64,000 nucleotides of DNA, from positions 1 through 64,000 of the forward strand of contig CAYYYF010000006.1 in assembly GCA_964475945.1 (NCBI GenBank). The letters are read 5' to 3'. The position numbers and the translations under genes were made by a program. Origin of the DNA: JBBIQH01 sp964475945. Lineage in GTDB: Archaea > Thermoproteota > Nitrososphaeria > Nitrososphaerales > Nitrosocaldaceae. Under the pieces are notes generated by a model. That model saw only the letters and a list, made by a program, of their open reading frames with translations, made no database searches and was not told where the DNA came from. This document shows positions 8,485-18,329 of the stretch, in pieces (positions within the stretch are counted from its first letter, which is position 1; every line of letters begins with the position of its first letter).

Positions 8485-9276
8485 TTATTGATGATGCTTG
8501 CCATCATACTCATCCCTTATTGCTGCTAACACCTCGCCCTTCAATGCCTCTACTATTTCATGTGTATATTTGCTTAGGTTAGCATCCTCTATAAGCCTAG
8601 GTCTCCTATAATCTATCCTTATCTCCTTCTTGATCCTAGCAGGTCTATAAGTGAATACTATCACCTTATCTGCAAGACAGACAGACTCTGCAATGTTATG
8701 TGTAACGAATACTATCGTCTTCTTGGTCTTCTGCCATAGTAACTGAAGCTCAACTAGCAATAGATCCCTTGTTTGAGCATCCAGTGCAGCAAATGGTTCA
8801 TCCATGAGTAATACCTCAGGATCCATTACAAGTGATCTTGCTATGGCTACTCTTTGCTTCATACCTCCAGATAACTGATGCACATAATAGTCAGCAAACT
8901 TGTCCAGATGCATTAACTGCAAGTAGTGCATTGCCAACTCTCTCCTCTTTGCCTTATCTACCCCAGCAATCTTTAAACCAAACTCTACATTCTCTATAAC
9001 ACTTAACCATGGGAACAAAGCACCCTCTTGAAATATCATTATCCTATCTGGACCAGTATCGTAAACAGGTTTATTATCAAGTAAGACATAACCTTCATCT
9101 GGCTTATCCAAACCCGCTATTATATTCAAGAGTGTTGTCTTTCCACATCCAGATGGACCTACCAAGCATACAAACTCACCATCATCTATCTCTAAATTTA
9201 TATCTGAGAGTGTCTTTACTACACCATTAGCATGATTGTAGGTTTTACTTACATTCTTTATGATTAATTTGGCCAT
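8485..9276 (-). CDS. ABC transporter ATPase, nitrate/sulfonate/taurine type
   Basis: This 263-residue nucleotide-binding subunit shows Walker A GPSGCGKTT (about 38-46), Q-loop, signature LSGGMKQR, Walker B LLMDEPFAALD and the switch histidine in FVTHNIAES. Sequence style and length match SsuB/TauB/NrtD ATPases, which power uptake of organic anions or nitrogen/sulfur compounds. It is next to the matching binding protein at 9329-10312, with a 52-base gap. No permease gene is present nearby, so the membrane partner must be encoded elsewhere or be shared. Substrate unknown. Confidence 0.85.
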   Translation of the reverse strand: MAKLIIKNVSKTYNHANGVVKTLSDINLEIDDGEFVCLVGPSGCGKTTLLNIIAGLDKPDEGYVLLDNKPVYDTGPDRIMIFQEGALFPWLSVIENVEFGLKIAGVDKAKRRELAMHYLQLMHLDKFADYYVHQLSGGMKQRVAIARSLVMDPEVLLMDEPFAALDAQTRDLLLVELQLLWQKTKKTIVFVTHNIAESVCLADKVIVFTYRPARIKKEIRIDYRRPRLIEDANLSKYTHEIVEALKGEVLAAIRDEYDGKHHQ

Positions 9277-9328
9277 CTAGTAACTCTCTTCATAATACTA
9301 TATTTAAATTTTAAAATAATTTTGTTCT

Positions 9329-10312
9329 CTACTTATTAGCAAGTATACCTAACGGTTTAGTATATACAATATCAACTATGTTTACATCTTGGGTTATAAG
9401 ACCTAATCTTTTTCCCTTCTCATAGTAACCTTGGATTGAATTAACCATAGGATCGTATGTAAACTCTACATTATTCAATGCTTTGTTTATCAACTCCTTT
9501 GGTAGTGGCTGTCCAGTTATGCTCTTAATCTCATCTGCTAAGAGATCTGTAACCTTGTCCTTATTAGCCTTTATCCAACCTATAGCATTTATATGAGCAT
9601 TAAGCATCATATTAACCAACTCTGGTCTATTATTTATTATATCCATACTTGTAATAAGTACTGCTGTAGCGAATCTCTTACCTTCCCATAGATACTTCTC
9701 ATCTATAAACACCTTACCTCCTTCATTAAGCATCCTAGTTGCCCATGGCTCAGGCACCCATGTCCCTTGTATATACCCATTCTTAAAGAGTATGAGCAGT
9801 TCGGAGTTCTTTGCATTAATAACATCTGCACTTACTCCTTTATCCATAAGGTAGTACTTTAATGCTATATCCTGCGTGTTAGCATATTGGGGGGTTCCAA
9901 AGATCTTGCCCCTTAGATCATCAATATCATCTATATTATCATTAACTATGAACATTGCACCATTTGCAGCTACCCCTGCAATTACTCTAACCTTGCCATT
10001 GCTCATATAATAAGCATTAATTGCAGGGATTGGGCCTATGTATACAAAGTCTACATTACCTGTAAGTAATGCTAATGCTGCATCGGGTCCTGCTTTAAAT
10101 ATCTTATACTCCACCTTGTATCCCTTGAACTCTTCTTCAAATATTCCATTAGCCTTTGCTACCAACGCAGGAGCATGGGTTATATTTGCAAAGAAACCTA
10201 TCCTAACTACATTACTTGCAGTAGCATTATTACTACTATTAAGTATATTTAATAGAATACTTGATATTATTACGCCGCCTATAATTATTATAATAATGTG
10301 ATTCTTTGTCAA
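9329..10312 (-). CDS. ABC substrate-binding protein, NMT1/SsuA-like
   Basis: This 327-residue protein has an N-terminal membrane anchor (HIIIIIIGGVIISSILLNIL), then a periplasmic-binding fold starting VRIGFFANITHAPALVAKAN. Blocks DAALALLTGNVDFVYIGPIP and YIQGTWVPEPWATRML are typical of the SsuA/TauA/NrtA group. It should capture a small anion or amine outside the cell and deliver it to the transporter whose ATPase lies just downstream. The uncleaved-type anchor without a lipobox cysteine suggests membrane tethering. Ligand identity cannot be read from sequence. Confidence 0.8.
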   Translation of the reverse strand: MTKNHIIIIIIGGVIISSILLNILNSSNNATASNVVRIGFFANITHAPALVAKANGIFEEEFKGYKVEYKIFKAGPDAALALLTGNVDFVYIGPIPAINAYYMSNGKVRVIAGVAANGAMFIVNDNIDDIDDLRGKIFGTPQYANTQDIALKYYLMDKGVSADVINAKNSELLILFKNGYIQGTWVPEPWATRMLNEGGKVFIDEKYLWEGKRFATAVLITSMDIINNRPELVNMMLNAHINAIGWIKANKDKVTDLLADEIKSITGQPLPKELINKALNNVEFTYDPMVNSIQGYYEKGKRLGLITQDVNIVDIVYTKPLGILANK

Positions 10313-10319
10313 TATATAC

Positions 10320-11465
10320 TCATGAGACTATAACTCTTATAACCTTTGCCCCTGATAACGCAACAGGTTTATCAAGGTTATCCCATACGAATACCTCTAT
10401 GGTATAGTTACCTCTCTTCATTGGGGTCCATGACTGTGCTAGAATAACATTATCTTTTGCTTGTATGGATGATGATATATACGCTATATGCTCTATAACC
10501 CCATCATTATCTTTAATCTGAACTATATAAACAAACTCTTGCTCCTTGGGCTGCTTATTGAATAGTTGAGATTGTACTGCCAGCCTGCTTCCACTTGATA
10601 ATACTCTTATCTCCTCACCAAATTGAGTAACAATCTTTGGTTCTGATACAGAAATTCTTTCATTTGCTGGTATCCCAGTGCCATATACTGCATATGCATC
10701 TATAAACTTCATCTCAACTGTAGTTATACCATCCGATGCGAGTCCACTAGGTTTAGGTAATGTATCATCTATGTATCTAGCAGTTATCTTATCGTTGTCA
10801 CTAACAATTAGCATGTTATCCTTACTAATAGCATTCTTAACACTAGATAGTTCTATATATCCCTCAAATATACCAACATTAGTATCTATCTCATCTAATG
10901 TTACCCTTATACCTTGAGGGTATGAGTCTGACCATATGTATCCAATAACTTTATCCCTTGTATATGGATCCCTATCTGCATCCTTCTCATATAGTATTAG
11001 CTTTGCTATATTTGTATCATAATAATACTCTTTATCAAATACTAGTTTAGCCTCATTATACCTGATCTCTGCTGCAGATACTGTAAGATTATCATAAGTT
11101 ACTACTAGCCAATCATCCCTCCTTACTTCAATATCTCCTGGATAAAGTAATGGATTAGGCGTAAGTTTAACACTTCCTGTGAATACACCAGAGTTATTAT
11201 CAGTCTCATGGAGTGTTACATTTGATGTATTCCTCCCCTTAACAGTAACAGTAACCATATCTCTGGTATTAGGATCTTTATCTTTGCCCTTATCAATAAG
11301 GGTAATAGTTGCTATCTCAAAAGGTGTATATGCATCTTTATCTAACAGTATTGAAGGTAGAGTATCTGCATAGACCTCAATAAATAGTGTTAATAGTAGA
11401 TAGCTTGTTGATAAGAATGATAAGATACCCTTCTTATTTCCTCTTAAATGAACCGTGTATACCAT
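10320..11465 (-). CDS. Exported protein with two acidic Ig-like repeats
   Basis: This 381-residue protein has an N-terminal signal segment and two clear internal repeats. Repeat 1 runs LDKDAYTPFEIATITLIDK, KDKDPNTRDMV, ETDNNSGVFTG; repeat 2 runs FDKEYYYDTNIAKLILYEK, DADRDPYTRDKV, EIDTNVGIFEG (about residues 40-125 and 140-225). The Asp-rich D.D.DP.TRD.V segment could bind calcium. A C-terminal beta-rich domain (about 250-381) follows. The plan resembles surface proteins of ammonia-oxidising archaea. Its stop is 7 bases before the ABC binding-protein start, so it may be co-transcribed with that importer. Confidence 0.65.
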   Translation of the reverse strand: MVYTVHLRGNKKGILSFLSTSYLLLTLFIEVYADTLPSILLDKDAYTPFEIATITLIDKGKDKDPNTRDMVTVTVKGRNTSNVTLHETDNNSGVFTGSVKLTPNPLLYPGDIEVRRDDWLVVTYDNLTVSAAEIRYNEAKLVFDKEYYYDTNIAKLILYEKDADRDPYTRDKVIGYIWSDSYPQGIRVTLDEIDTNVGIFEGYIELSSVKNAISKDNMLIVSDNDKITARYIDDTLPKPSGLASDGITTVEMKFIDAYAVYGTGIPANERISVSEPKIVTQFGEEIRVLSSGSRLAVQSQLFNKQPKEQEFVYIVQIKDNDGVIEHIAYISSSIQAKDNVILAQSWTPMKRGNYTIEVFVWDNLDKPVALSGAKVIRVIVS

Positions 11466-11537
11466 CGATAATACTTATATTAAATTAATGCTTTAAAACT
11501 TTCTCTATTCAAACAATATCATTCCCTGCTATTATTG

Positions 11538-12482
11538 CTATATATGAGAATAAAACTCATCTACAACCTGTTTTAAGCCTTCCTTATATGTAGGGTACTT
11601 AAATCTGAACCCTGTACTCTTTAACCTTAGATTTGAGTATCTAGCAGAGTATCTTACTGCTCTAATAAGATCTGGTGTAAGATCGCTAACTATGCCAAAG
11701 AGTCTAGCCAATCCATAGTAGATATATGTGATTAATCTTATAGGCGTATATGGTAATAGTATAGGTCCCATATTATTACCTGCTAATAGACATAAATGGT
11801 TAAGGTAATCTATCCATTGAACAGGTTGATCATCAACTACATTATATATATACTCATTATTACTATGAGTAAGAAAGTGTATAAATGCTCTAGCACAGTC
11901 ATGTACATGTATTACTCCAATATAGTTCCTTGCATCACCTAGCCATATGATTTTGTTCATTCTAAGCATACCTGTTATAGGATCGCCATAGCCATAGACA
12001 TATCCTGGTCTAAGTATTATAGCATCAAGCCCTCTCTTTACGTATTCAAGTATAACATGCTCTGCCTCCAGCTTAGCCTTACCATAACCTGTATCTGCTC
12101 TACATGGGTAAGACTCATCAACTAAATTAGAATTAGCATTTCCATATACAGCAATACTACTAGCATATACCATCTTAACATTGTATTTTAAGCACATCTC
12201 TGCTATACTCTTAGTAGCATCTACCATAACATGTTTAAGCATATGATATGGATGGAACCTTACCTTTGCTGCTAGATGAATAACTGCATCACAGTTTTTT
12301 ATTGCATATAGAGTATTATTATCCTTAACATCTCCTATTATAACCTCTTGCGAGTAAGAATCTACTATATTGCTCTTACCCATATCTCTTATCAATGCTA
12401 TGGTATAGTATCCTTGCTCAGTAAGTAGCCTTAAAACCTCTCTGCCTATGAATCCAGATGCGCCAGTTACAAATACTCTCAT
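11538..12482 (-). CDS. NAD-dependent epimerase/dehydratase (extended SDR)
   Basis: This 314-residue Rossmann protein begins VFVTGASGFIGREVLRLL (the TGxxGxxG motif) and has DVKDNNTL, VIHLAAKV, a serine in YASSIAVYG and catalytic YGKAK (about residue 142). LRPGYVYGYGD follows. These are the marks of the extended short-chain dehydrogenases that modify nucleotide sugars or similar substrates. The substrate cannot be assigned. A decayed tnpB element lies directly upstream, and its right end falls about 44 bases before this start. An ATAGATAT-type tandem stretch (12484-12519) covers the presumed promoter. Confidence 0.8.
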   Translation of the reverse strand: MRVFVTGASGFIGREVLRLLTEQGYYTIALIRDMGKSNIVDSYSQEVIIGDVKDNNTLYAIKNCDAVIHLAAKVRFHPYHMLKHVMVDATKSIAEMCLKYNVKMVYASSIAVYGNANSNLVDESYPCRADTGYGKAKLEAEHVILEYVKRGLDAIILRPGYVYGYGDPITGMLRMNKIIWLGDARNYIGVIHVHDCARAFIHFLTHSNNEYIYNVVDDQPVQWIDYLNHLCLLAGNNMGPILLPYTPIRLITYIYYGLARLFGIVSDLTPDLIRAVRYSARYSNLRLKSTGFRFKYPTYKEGLKQVVDEFYSHI

Positions 12483-12525
12483 GATAGATATATAGATATT
12501 TAGATAGATATAGATATTTACAGAA

Positions 12526-13805
12526 GTGAGCTACCCCGCCTTGAAAGAAATGGGCTTCTTGGTTCATAGACTTTTGGTCTCCATAGGCGTGACTTTCCAT
12601 AACCTCTAAGGTAGGTTTAAATCTCTTAATTAGATCCTCTAATCCTAATTCTATTAAACTTCTTTTCAATATAACCAAGGAACTATTCTATCTCTTTATT
12701 ACTAGACCGCATTTATCACATTTATATATTCTATCTTTTAATTTCATGTTCTTAATAGAACAACACCTATAACACTCTTTAGTAGTGTATTTAGGGTTAA
12801 TTCTAATTATAGTCTTATACGATAGCAGTTGTATAAATTTGTTGAATGCCTTATCAGCAATATTCATATGTAATGTATGGTTACCATTAGGTAATGCCTT
12901 ATCTTCTTGCATATTCTTAACATCTAGTTCTTCAACAAATATTATATTATATCTATTAGCATAGTATCTCGATGGTTTATGTAATAAATCATTTCTCTTC
13001 CTCTTTATCCTATCATGAATTATATGTAACCTATTCCTTGCTTTATTATAGTTCTTTGATTCTTCATTTCTTCTTGCTAATCTCTTATTATCAATAATAA
13101 ACTTCTTATCATCCTTATTACTTGCTACTATGAATTTATTGTTTGTTGAATTAACATATAATGTAATAATTCTATTCAGCTTAATAGGCATGAATTGGAA
13201 TATAGGATTGGGATATATCTACTCTAATGTAAATATTGCACATCATTTACTATTTTTTTAGTAATTGTTACCTTCTTAATCCTACAATTATTAGGAATAG
13301 GTCTATGTAATTTAATTCTAATATCCTATCTTAACCATAGATAGTATCTGTTATCTTTATTTATTAACTTGAATCCACTCTGGTTATATATGAAGATATT
13401 GTAATCATCCTTATCATTTACTTTAAGAGTATTCTTATTATTTACATTTTTATTTTTCTTATTATTATATCCATTCTTCTTACTTTCTTCTAATGCTTTT
13501 ATACTACTTGCTACTTACTTACTAACTATTTGAAGCATCTTAGAAGGGTAATCCTTTAACTCTGGATATCTTTAATACAATCAATTCATTGTTCATATCA
13601 TATTTATGAGTATAATTATTATCAATGAAGTAGTTATATACAAAATCTACATACTTTCAATACATATTCTAATTTATTTCTGCATATTATATTAGGATAC
13701 AGTCTATATTTGTAATTTAATATCGTATTCATTGATAGATATTATGATCTGTTGTATATTTATACTTTATATTAGCTCTCATCCCACCACTAAAGCATGT
13801 GGATA
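12526..13805 (-). mobile_element. Decayed IS200/IS605-type (TnpB-only) insertion element
   Basis: The right end (12526-12570, minus orientation) carries GGCGGGGTAGCTCAC, identical to the end of the element at base 41-55. The left end has a small CCAC/GTGG hairpin (13787-13802), TAAAGCAT in the loop, in the position where IS605 elements have their left-end structure. Between the two lies one degenerate tnpB gene; no tnpA is seen. Length is about 1.28 kb. The element sits between the epimerase gene and the radical SAM gene, both on the minus strand. Confidence 0.65.
12534..13732 (-). pseudogene. tnpB: tnpB RNA-guided nuclease, degenerate
   Basis: Pieces of a full TnpB can be followed across frames from 13732: LNYKYRLYPN and LEYVLKVCRFC (N-terminus), IYNQSGFKLINK, NRYYLWL, RIKLHRPI, then a long open stretch (13191-12688). 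That stretch has NIIFVEELDVKNM (RuvC-II-like Glu), TTKECYRCCSIK and YKCDKCGLVIKR (zinc ribbon). The expected D-x-N after the zinc ribbon is replaced by a TAG stop, after which NSSLVILKRSLIELGLEDL and TLEVMESHAYGDQKSMNQEA continue in frame. With at least four disruptions and loss of the last RuvC Asp, the protein should be inactive. Confidence 0.75.
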
Positions 13806-13837
13806 TTCCGCTCTGATAAGATACCTCCAGTATCATA

Positions 13838-14917
13838 CTAGTTTAGTCTATGAAGAATCCTATCTCTCCTAGTTAATGCAAAGTACTTAATCAGTGATAC
13901 TAAACCTCTTATGTAAGAATCTGCTATGCTTAATGGGTTCTGTGCTAGGTACCATACACATGCTATGTTATCGCATTCATTACAATCACTTGCTATATCC
14001 CATGCCTTATGTTCATATATCTCATCTATACTATGCTTTAATATGCTCATCCTGTTCTCTTCGTTATCAAACCTATAGCACGGTACTATAACGCTACCAT
14101 CAGACTGTATAAAGAGTACCTTCCATGTTGCACAAGAGTCATACATTGCCCTTCCATACTCTATCATATCCCTCATATACTTGAGTGGTGTTGCAATAAA
14201 TGGGTCATCATGCTTCTTAGCATAGTCTACTATTGCCTTTGCTACCTTACTCTTAACCTCTCTATCTGGAGCAAGTGTATACTTGCTTGCAAATACGTCC
14301 TCAACAAATGTAAAGTTTACAACATGTATATCTAACTCCTTTCTTACAAAATCAAAGTATTCATGAGTTATAAACTCTTCATAGTTGTACTTTGTTATAA
14401 CAGTATTTATTGCACGCTTCATATTGTACTTGCTAAGCATTCTAACATTCTCCATAACCCTTTTATACATGCTAGGACTTACCCCTCTTATCTTACAGTA
14501 TGCATCTTCTCTTACAGAGTCTATGCTACAGCATATAATCCCATATGATGCTAACTCCTCAAGATCTATTGTATGCAATAGAGAGCCATTGGTTATTAGA
14601 GTAAATGGTAGCCCAATAGAATGCAGATACCTTAAGAGTTCCATAATATCCTTCCTGCTTGTAGGCTCCCCTCCCTCAACTATGCTCCATACAACATACT
14701 TTGCTACCTTGCTCATAACCTGCTTCCACTGCTCAGTATTAAGATCTCTCTGCATTGCTTGCATTAGTTGCATCTCCTTGTTAGGATCCCCGAATGGGCA
14801 CATTGGGCAATAGAAGTTACAGTATCCTGTTAATGCAAAGGTTGCTACCAATGGCCTCTTCTTACCTTGTAACCTATTCAAGGACCATGAGCCTAGTACT
14901 TTAAGTTGTTTAAGCAT
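13838..14917 (-). CDS. Radical SAM protein with SPASM-like C-terminus
   Basis: This 359-residue protein has the radical SAM cluster motif CNFYCPMC (about 33-40), then VEGGEPTSRKD (the GGE motif) and ITNGSLL. The C-terminal part carries further cysteines (CATWKVLF, VPCYRF, CNECDNIAC, about 245-315) of the SPASM/twitch type that bind extra Fe-S clusters. Members of this group modify peptides or act on other substrates; nothing adjacent identifies the substrate. A PqqD-like protein occurs at 45896-46177, but 31 kb away. TATAGTTTA about 25-30 bases before the start fits a leaderless promoter. Confidence 0.85.
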   Translation of the reverse strand: MLKQLKVLGSWSLNRLQGKKRPLVATFALTGYCNFYCPMCPFGDPNKEMQLMQAMQRDLNTEQWKQVMSKVAKYVVWSIVEGGEPTSRKDIMELLRYLHSIGLPFTLITNGSLLHTIDLEELASYGIICCSIDSVREDAYCKIRGVSPSMYKRVMENVRMLSKYNMKRAINTVITKYNYEEFITHEYFDFVRKELDIHVVNFTFVEDVFASKYTLAPDREVKSKVAKAIVDYAKKHDDPFIATPLKYMRDMIEYGRAMYDSCATWKVLFIQSDGSVIVPCYRFDNEENRMSILKHSIDEIYEHKAWDIASDCNECDNIACVWYLAQNPLSIADSYIRGLVSLIKYFALTRRDRILHRLN

Positions 14918-15105
14918 AACTGTACTATGCTAATAAACTATAAAAAATTTTCTATTGTAGGTTATATAAACCATAATAAATATAATCTTTTAATTTAAGT
15001 AAAGAAATACAGCATAAATATTTAAGGTAACATAAAATAATAACATTATTATATAGAGAAGATACTAGGAAGATTTTAATCTCTATGTGATAATAAAGGT
15101 ATCAG

Positions 15106-16362
15106 ATGGCAAGGTTTGAGCTCCCAAGAGGTATGAGGGATATAGAGTATGAGGAGTATATACTTATAGAGTATGCTAAGAGTAAGTTTGTAGAATGTTG
15201 TAAGCTCTTTGGATTTAATCTAATGGAACCATCACCATTAGAGATGCTATCAACCCTAGAGGCTAAGAGCGGTCCTATGATAAGGGATGAGATCTACTCA
15301 TTTAAGGATAAGGGGGGAAGAGATATAGCATTAAGATTTGACCTAACCATTGGGTTAACAAGGTATATAGCAAGTAGGAGAGATATAAAGATACCAGCAA
15401 AGCTTGCAACATTTGGCTCGGTATGGCGTTACGATGAGCCACAACATGGTAGGTATAGATGGTTCCATCAGTGGGATGTTGAGATATACGATAACTTTAG
15501 CATAGAATCTGATGCAGATGTTATAGAGTTTGTTAAGCACTACTTTAAACTCCTAGGTATGGATGTTTGCATAGAGGTATCTGATAGAGCATTGATTGAG
15601 CAGTTTATAAGAGAGAGGTTAAAGGTAGAGGAGGATGAGAAGGTAATGGATATGCTTAGGGCAGTAGATAAGTTATCAAAGAGAGATCGTGTATCAATAA
15701 TACAAGAGTATGCATCTAAAGGTATAGATGTTAACAAACTTAACCTTTTGTTTGATATTGCTAATTTAAAAGGTAGCAGGGATTTATTAAATGATGAGTA
15801 TCTTAAGGGATTAGATACAACAAGGTTAACTGCACTGTTAGACTCTCTAAAGGCTAGAGGTATAGATGTAAATATAAATATGGGTATAGTAAGAGGACTG
15901 GATTACTACTCTAGCATAGTATTTGAAGTATACTCTAACCTTAGTAGTTTAGCACTTGTAGGTGGAGGTAGATACGATAAACTACCAAATATATTTGGTA
16001 GGACAGACATAGGTGCTACTGGTGCTGCTGGGGGTGTCGAGAGGATAGTAGCATTATTGACGAAGAAGAATATTAATATGCTAGACTCTCATAAAGGCAT
16101 ATTTATAGCATATACTAGCAAGGAACTTAAGAGCAATGCTATAAGGAGTGCATCTATGCTAAGAGATAGAGGAATACGTAGTGAGTGCATAGATGGTAGC
16201 CTAAAAAGACAGTTAGAGTATGCTTCGACTAAGGGCTATAAGACCTCAATAATATTTGCTGAGAGAGAGTTTAAGGAAGGCTACTGCATAATTAGGGATA
16301 TGGTAACTGGTAAGGAGAGGTATGTAAGGTTTGAGGAGTTACTTAATAGCATAAGTGAGTAG
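15106..16362 (+). CDS. hisS: Histidyl-tRNA synthetase
   Basis: This class II synthetase of 418 residues begins FELPRGMRDIEYEE. Motif 2 is WRYDEPQHGRYRWFHQWDVE, the histidine-binding loop is RGLDYYSSIVFEVY, LVGGGRYDKL follows, and motif 3 is GAAGGVERI. A C-terminal anticodon-binding domain follows from about residue 325. It loads histidine onto tRNA-His in the cytoplasm. argS starts 2 bases after its stop, so the two synthetases are co-transcribed. A TATATAG box near 15050 precedes the start by about 55 bases, implying a short leader. Confidence 0.95.
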   Translation: MARFELPRGMRDIEYEEYILIEYAKSKFVECCKLFGFNLMEPSPLEMLSTLEAKSGPMIRDEIYSFKDKGGRDIALRFDLTIGLTRYIASRRDIKIPAKLATFGSVWRYDEPQHGRYRWFHQWDVEIYDNFSIESDADVIEFVKHYFKLLGMDVCIEVSDRALIEQFIRERLKVEEDEKVMDMLRAVDKLSKRDRVSIIQEYASKGIDVNKLNLLFDIANLKGSRDLLNDEYLKGLDTTRLTALLDSLKARGIDVNINMGIVRGLDYYSSIVFEVYSNLSSLALVGGGRYDKLPNIFGRTDIGATGAAGGVERIVALLTKKNINMLDSHKGIFIAYTSKELKSNAIRSASMLRDRGIRSECIDGSLKRQLEYASTKGYKTSIIFAEREFKEGYCIIRDMVTGKERYVRFEELLNSISE

Positions 16363-16364
16363 AG

Positions 16365-18254
16365 ATGACTATAAGGATTCTTATGGAAGAGGTTAGAGTG
16401 TTAATAGATGATGCGCTAGAGAGGCTCAACTACCCTAAGGTAGAATACACAGTGGCAGAGACCAAGGAGGAGTATGGTGATCTTACATCAAATATTGCAT
16501 TCCAGTTAAGCAGATTAATTAATAAGGCTCCTACTATAATAGCAGAGGATATAAAAAGCAAGATAGAGTTAAAGAATCTGATAAGTTCAGTTAGCATACT
16601 AAATGGTTACATAAACTTTAAGGTAGATATACCATCATTAGCAAGTATTACCTTAAATAGTATCCTTTCTAAGAAGGATAGGTATGGTTCATTGGATATA
16701 GGCAAGGGTAGGAAGGTTCTTATCGAGCATACAAGTGTTAACCCTAATAAGGCATTGCATATAGGGCATGTTAGGAATCTGGTTCTTGGTGATAGCATAT
16801 ATAGACTTTTAAGGTTCACAGGCTACGATGCTTATGTATTGAATTACATAGATGACTCTGGCTTACAGGTTGCTGATATAATAGTAGGCTTTAGATTCCT
16901 TAACATACCATTACATAGTAGCAAAAAGTTCGATCACTACTGCGGGGATGATGTTTATGTTAAGGTTAATGAGGTATATGAGCAGGACAGCTCATTACTT
17001 GAGAAGAGGAGATTAGTGCTTAAGGCAATGGAAGACTACAACTCCGATCTAGCAAGGTTTGCAAGAGAGATTACTATTAAGGTATTGAACGAACAGTTAA
17101 AGACATGCTGGAGGCTTCATGCTAGATATGATTGTCTTAACTTTGAGTCTCAGATAATAGCATCTAAATTATGGGATAGAGTATTAGATATGATAAAGGA
17201 GAAGGGTATAGTTGAGTATGTTAATGATGCAAACAGCAAGTATAATGGATGTATAGTAGTAAAGGCTGGTATAGAGGGTGAAGAAAAGGTACTTGTTAGG
17301 AGTGATGGTACAGCAACATACATAGCAAAGGATATACCTTATGCCATGTGGAAGTTAGGCGCAGTAGATTCTCCATTCAAGTATATCAAGTATGCTGTAC
17401 AGTATGATGGCACAATTCTATATGCTACTTCTCTACATGATGGTTGCAATGATGTAGACTTTGGTAATGCATATCAGGCAATAACCATAGTAGATGTTAG
17501 ACAGAGTAGGCTTCAGAGTATAATAGCAAAGATACTATCCATGCTAGGTTATGATAGCAAAAGATACATCCATCTAGCATATGAGGTTGTTGCATTAAGT
17601 GCAAATACAGCAAGGATGCTTAACATAGATATAGGTAATAGAAGGTTCATGCATATGAAGGGTAGAGAGGGTATATATATAAATGCTGATACCATGCTAG
17701 ACATGCTCCATAACAAGGCTTATGAAGAGGTAAAGGCAAGGAATAAGGATGCTGATGAGCAATGGATGCATGAGGTTGCTGAGAAGATAGCAGTTAGCGC
17801 TATAAGGTATATAATGCTTAAGCATGACCTTGATAAGATAATAACATTTGATATAAATGATGCACTTAACCTACAAGGTGATACTGCTCAATACATACAG
17901 TATTCCTATGCAAGGGCATATAGGATACTTGAGAAGGCTGGTATAAGCAGTGATTATAACCACGTATATGACACGCATTTGCTTAACAGACGTGAAGAGG
18001 TTGCACTGATAAAGGCTATGGCAAGGTTTGATCTTGTAGTTGAGGATGCAGTTAGGAGTTTATCACCTAAGGTATTAGCAAAGTACTGCTATTCATTAGC
18101 ATCATCCTTCAATGAGTTCTATGAGCATATACCAGTATTGCATGAAGATAATAAGGCTCTTAGAGAGGTTAGGTTACAACTGATAAATGCATATACTATA
18201 GTGATGAGCAACTGCATGAACCTATTAGGTATATCTGTTCTCGAAAAGATGTGA
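16365..18254 (+). CDS. argS: Arginyl-tRNA synthetase
   Basis: This class I synthetase of 629 residues has the HIGH motif in NPNKALHIGHVRNLVLGD (about 127-144), tRNA-binding and connective regions, and a degenerate KMSKS loop (MKGREGIYINADTMLD) as is usual in ArgS. The C-terminal DALR-type anticodon domain (ALNLQGDTAQYIQYSYAR onward) is complete. It charges tRNA-Arg. It lies directly behind hisS and ahead of smc, which has its own promoter after a 75-base gap. Confidence 0.95.
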   Translation: MTIRILMEEVRVLIDDALERLNYPKVEYTVAETKEEYGDLTSNIAFQLSRLINKAPTIIAEDIKSKIELKNLISSVSILNGYINFKVDIPSLASITLNSILSKKDRYGSLDIGKGRKVLIEHTSVNPNKALHIGHVRNLVLGDSIYRLLRFTGYDAYVLNYIDDSGLQVADIIVGFRFLNIPLHSSKKFDHYCGDDVYVKVNEVYEQDSSLLEKRRLVLKAMEDYNSDLARFAREITIKVLNEQLKTCWRLHARYDCLNFESQIIASKLWDRVLDMIKEKGIVEYVNDANSKYNGCIVVKAGIEGEEKVLVRSDGTATYIAKDIPYAMWKLGAVDSPFKYIKYAVQYDGTILYATSLHDGCNDVDFGNAYQAITIVDVRQSRLQSIIAKILSMLGYDSKRYIHLAYEVVALSANTARMLNIDIGNRRFMHMKGREGIYINADTMLDMLHNKAYEEVKARNKDADEQWMHEVAEKIAVSAIRYIMLKHDLDKIITFDINDALNLQGDTAQYIQYSYARAYRILEKAGISSDYNHVYDTHLLNRREEVALIKAMARFDLVVEDAVRSLSPKVLAKYCYSLASSFNEFYEHIPVLHEDNKALREVRLQLINAYTIVMSNCMNLLGISVLEKM

Positions 18255-18329
18255 TTGTAAAATAATCTTGATATAAATATAAAATAATTTGTCTAATACG
18301 AATTTATTTAACTTTATAGAGTGCTCTAC

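Noticed and set aside
12418..12678. Separate 86-residue gene upstream of the epimerase
   Set aside because: It is the C-terminal tail of the broken tnpB (TLEVMESHAYGDQKSMNQEA) running by chance into the epimerase start; not an independent gene.
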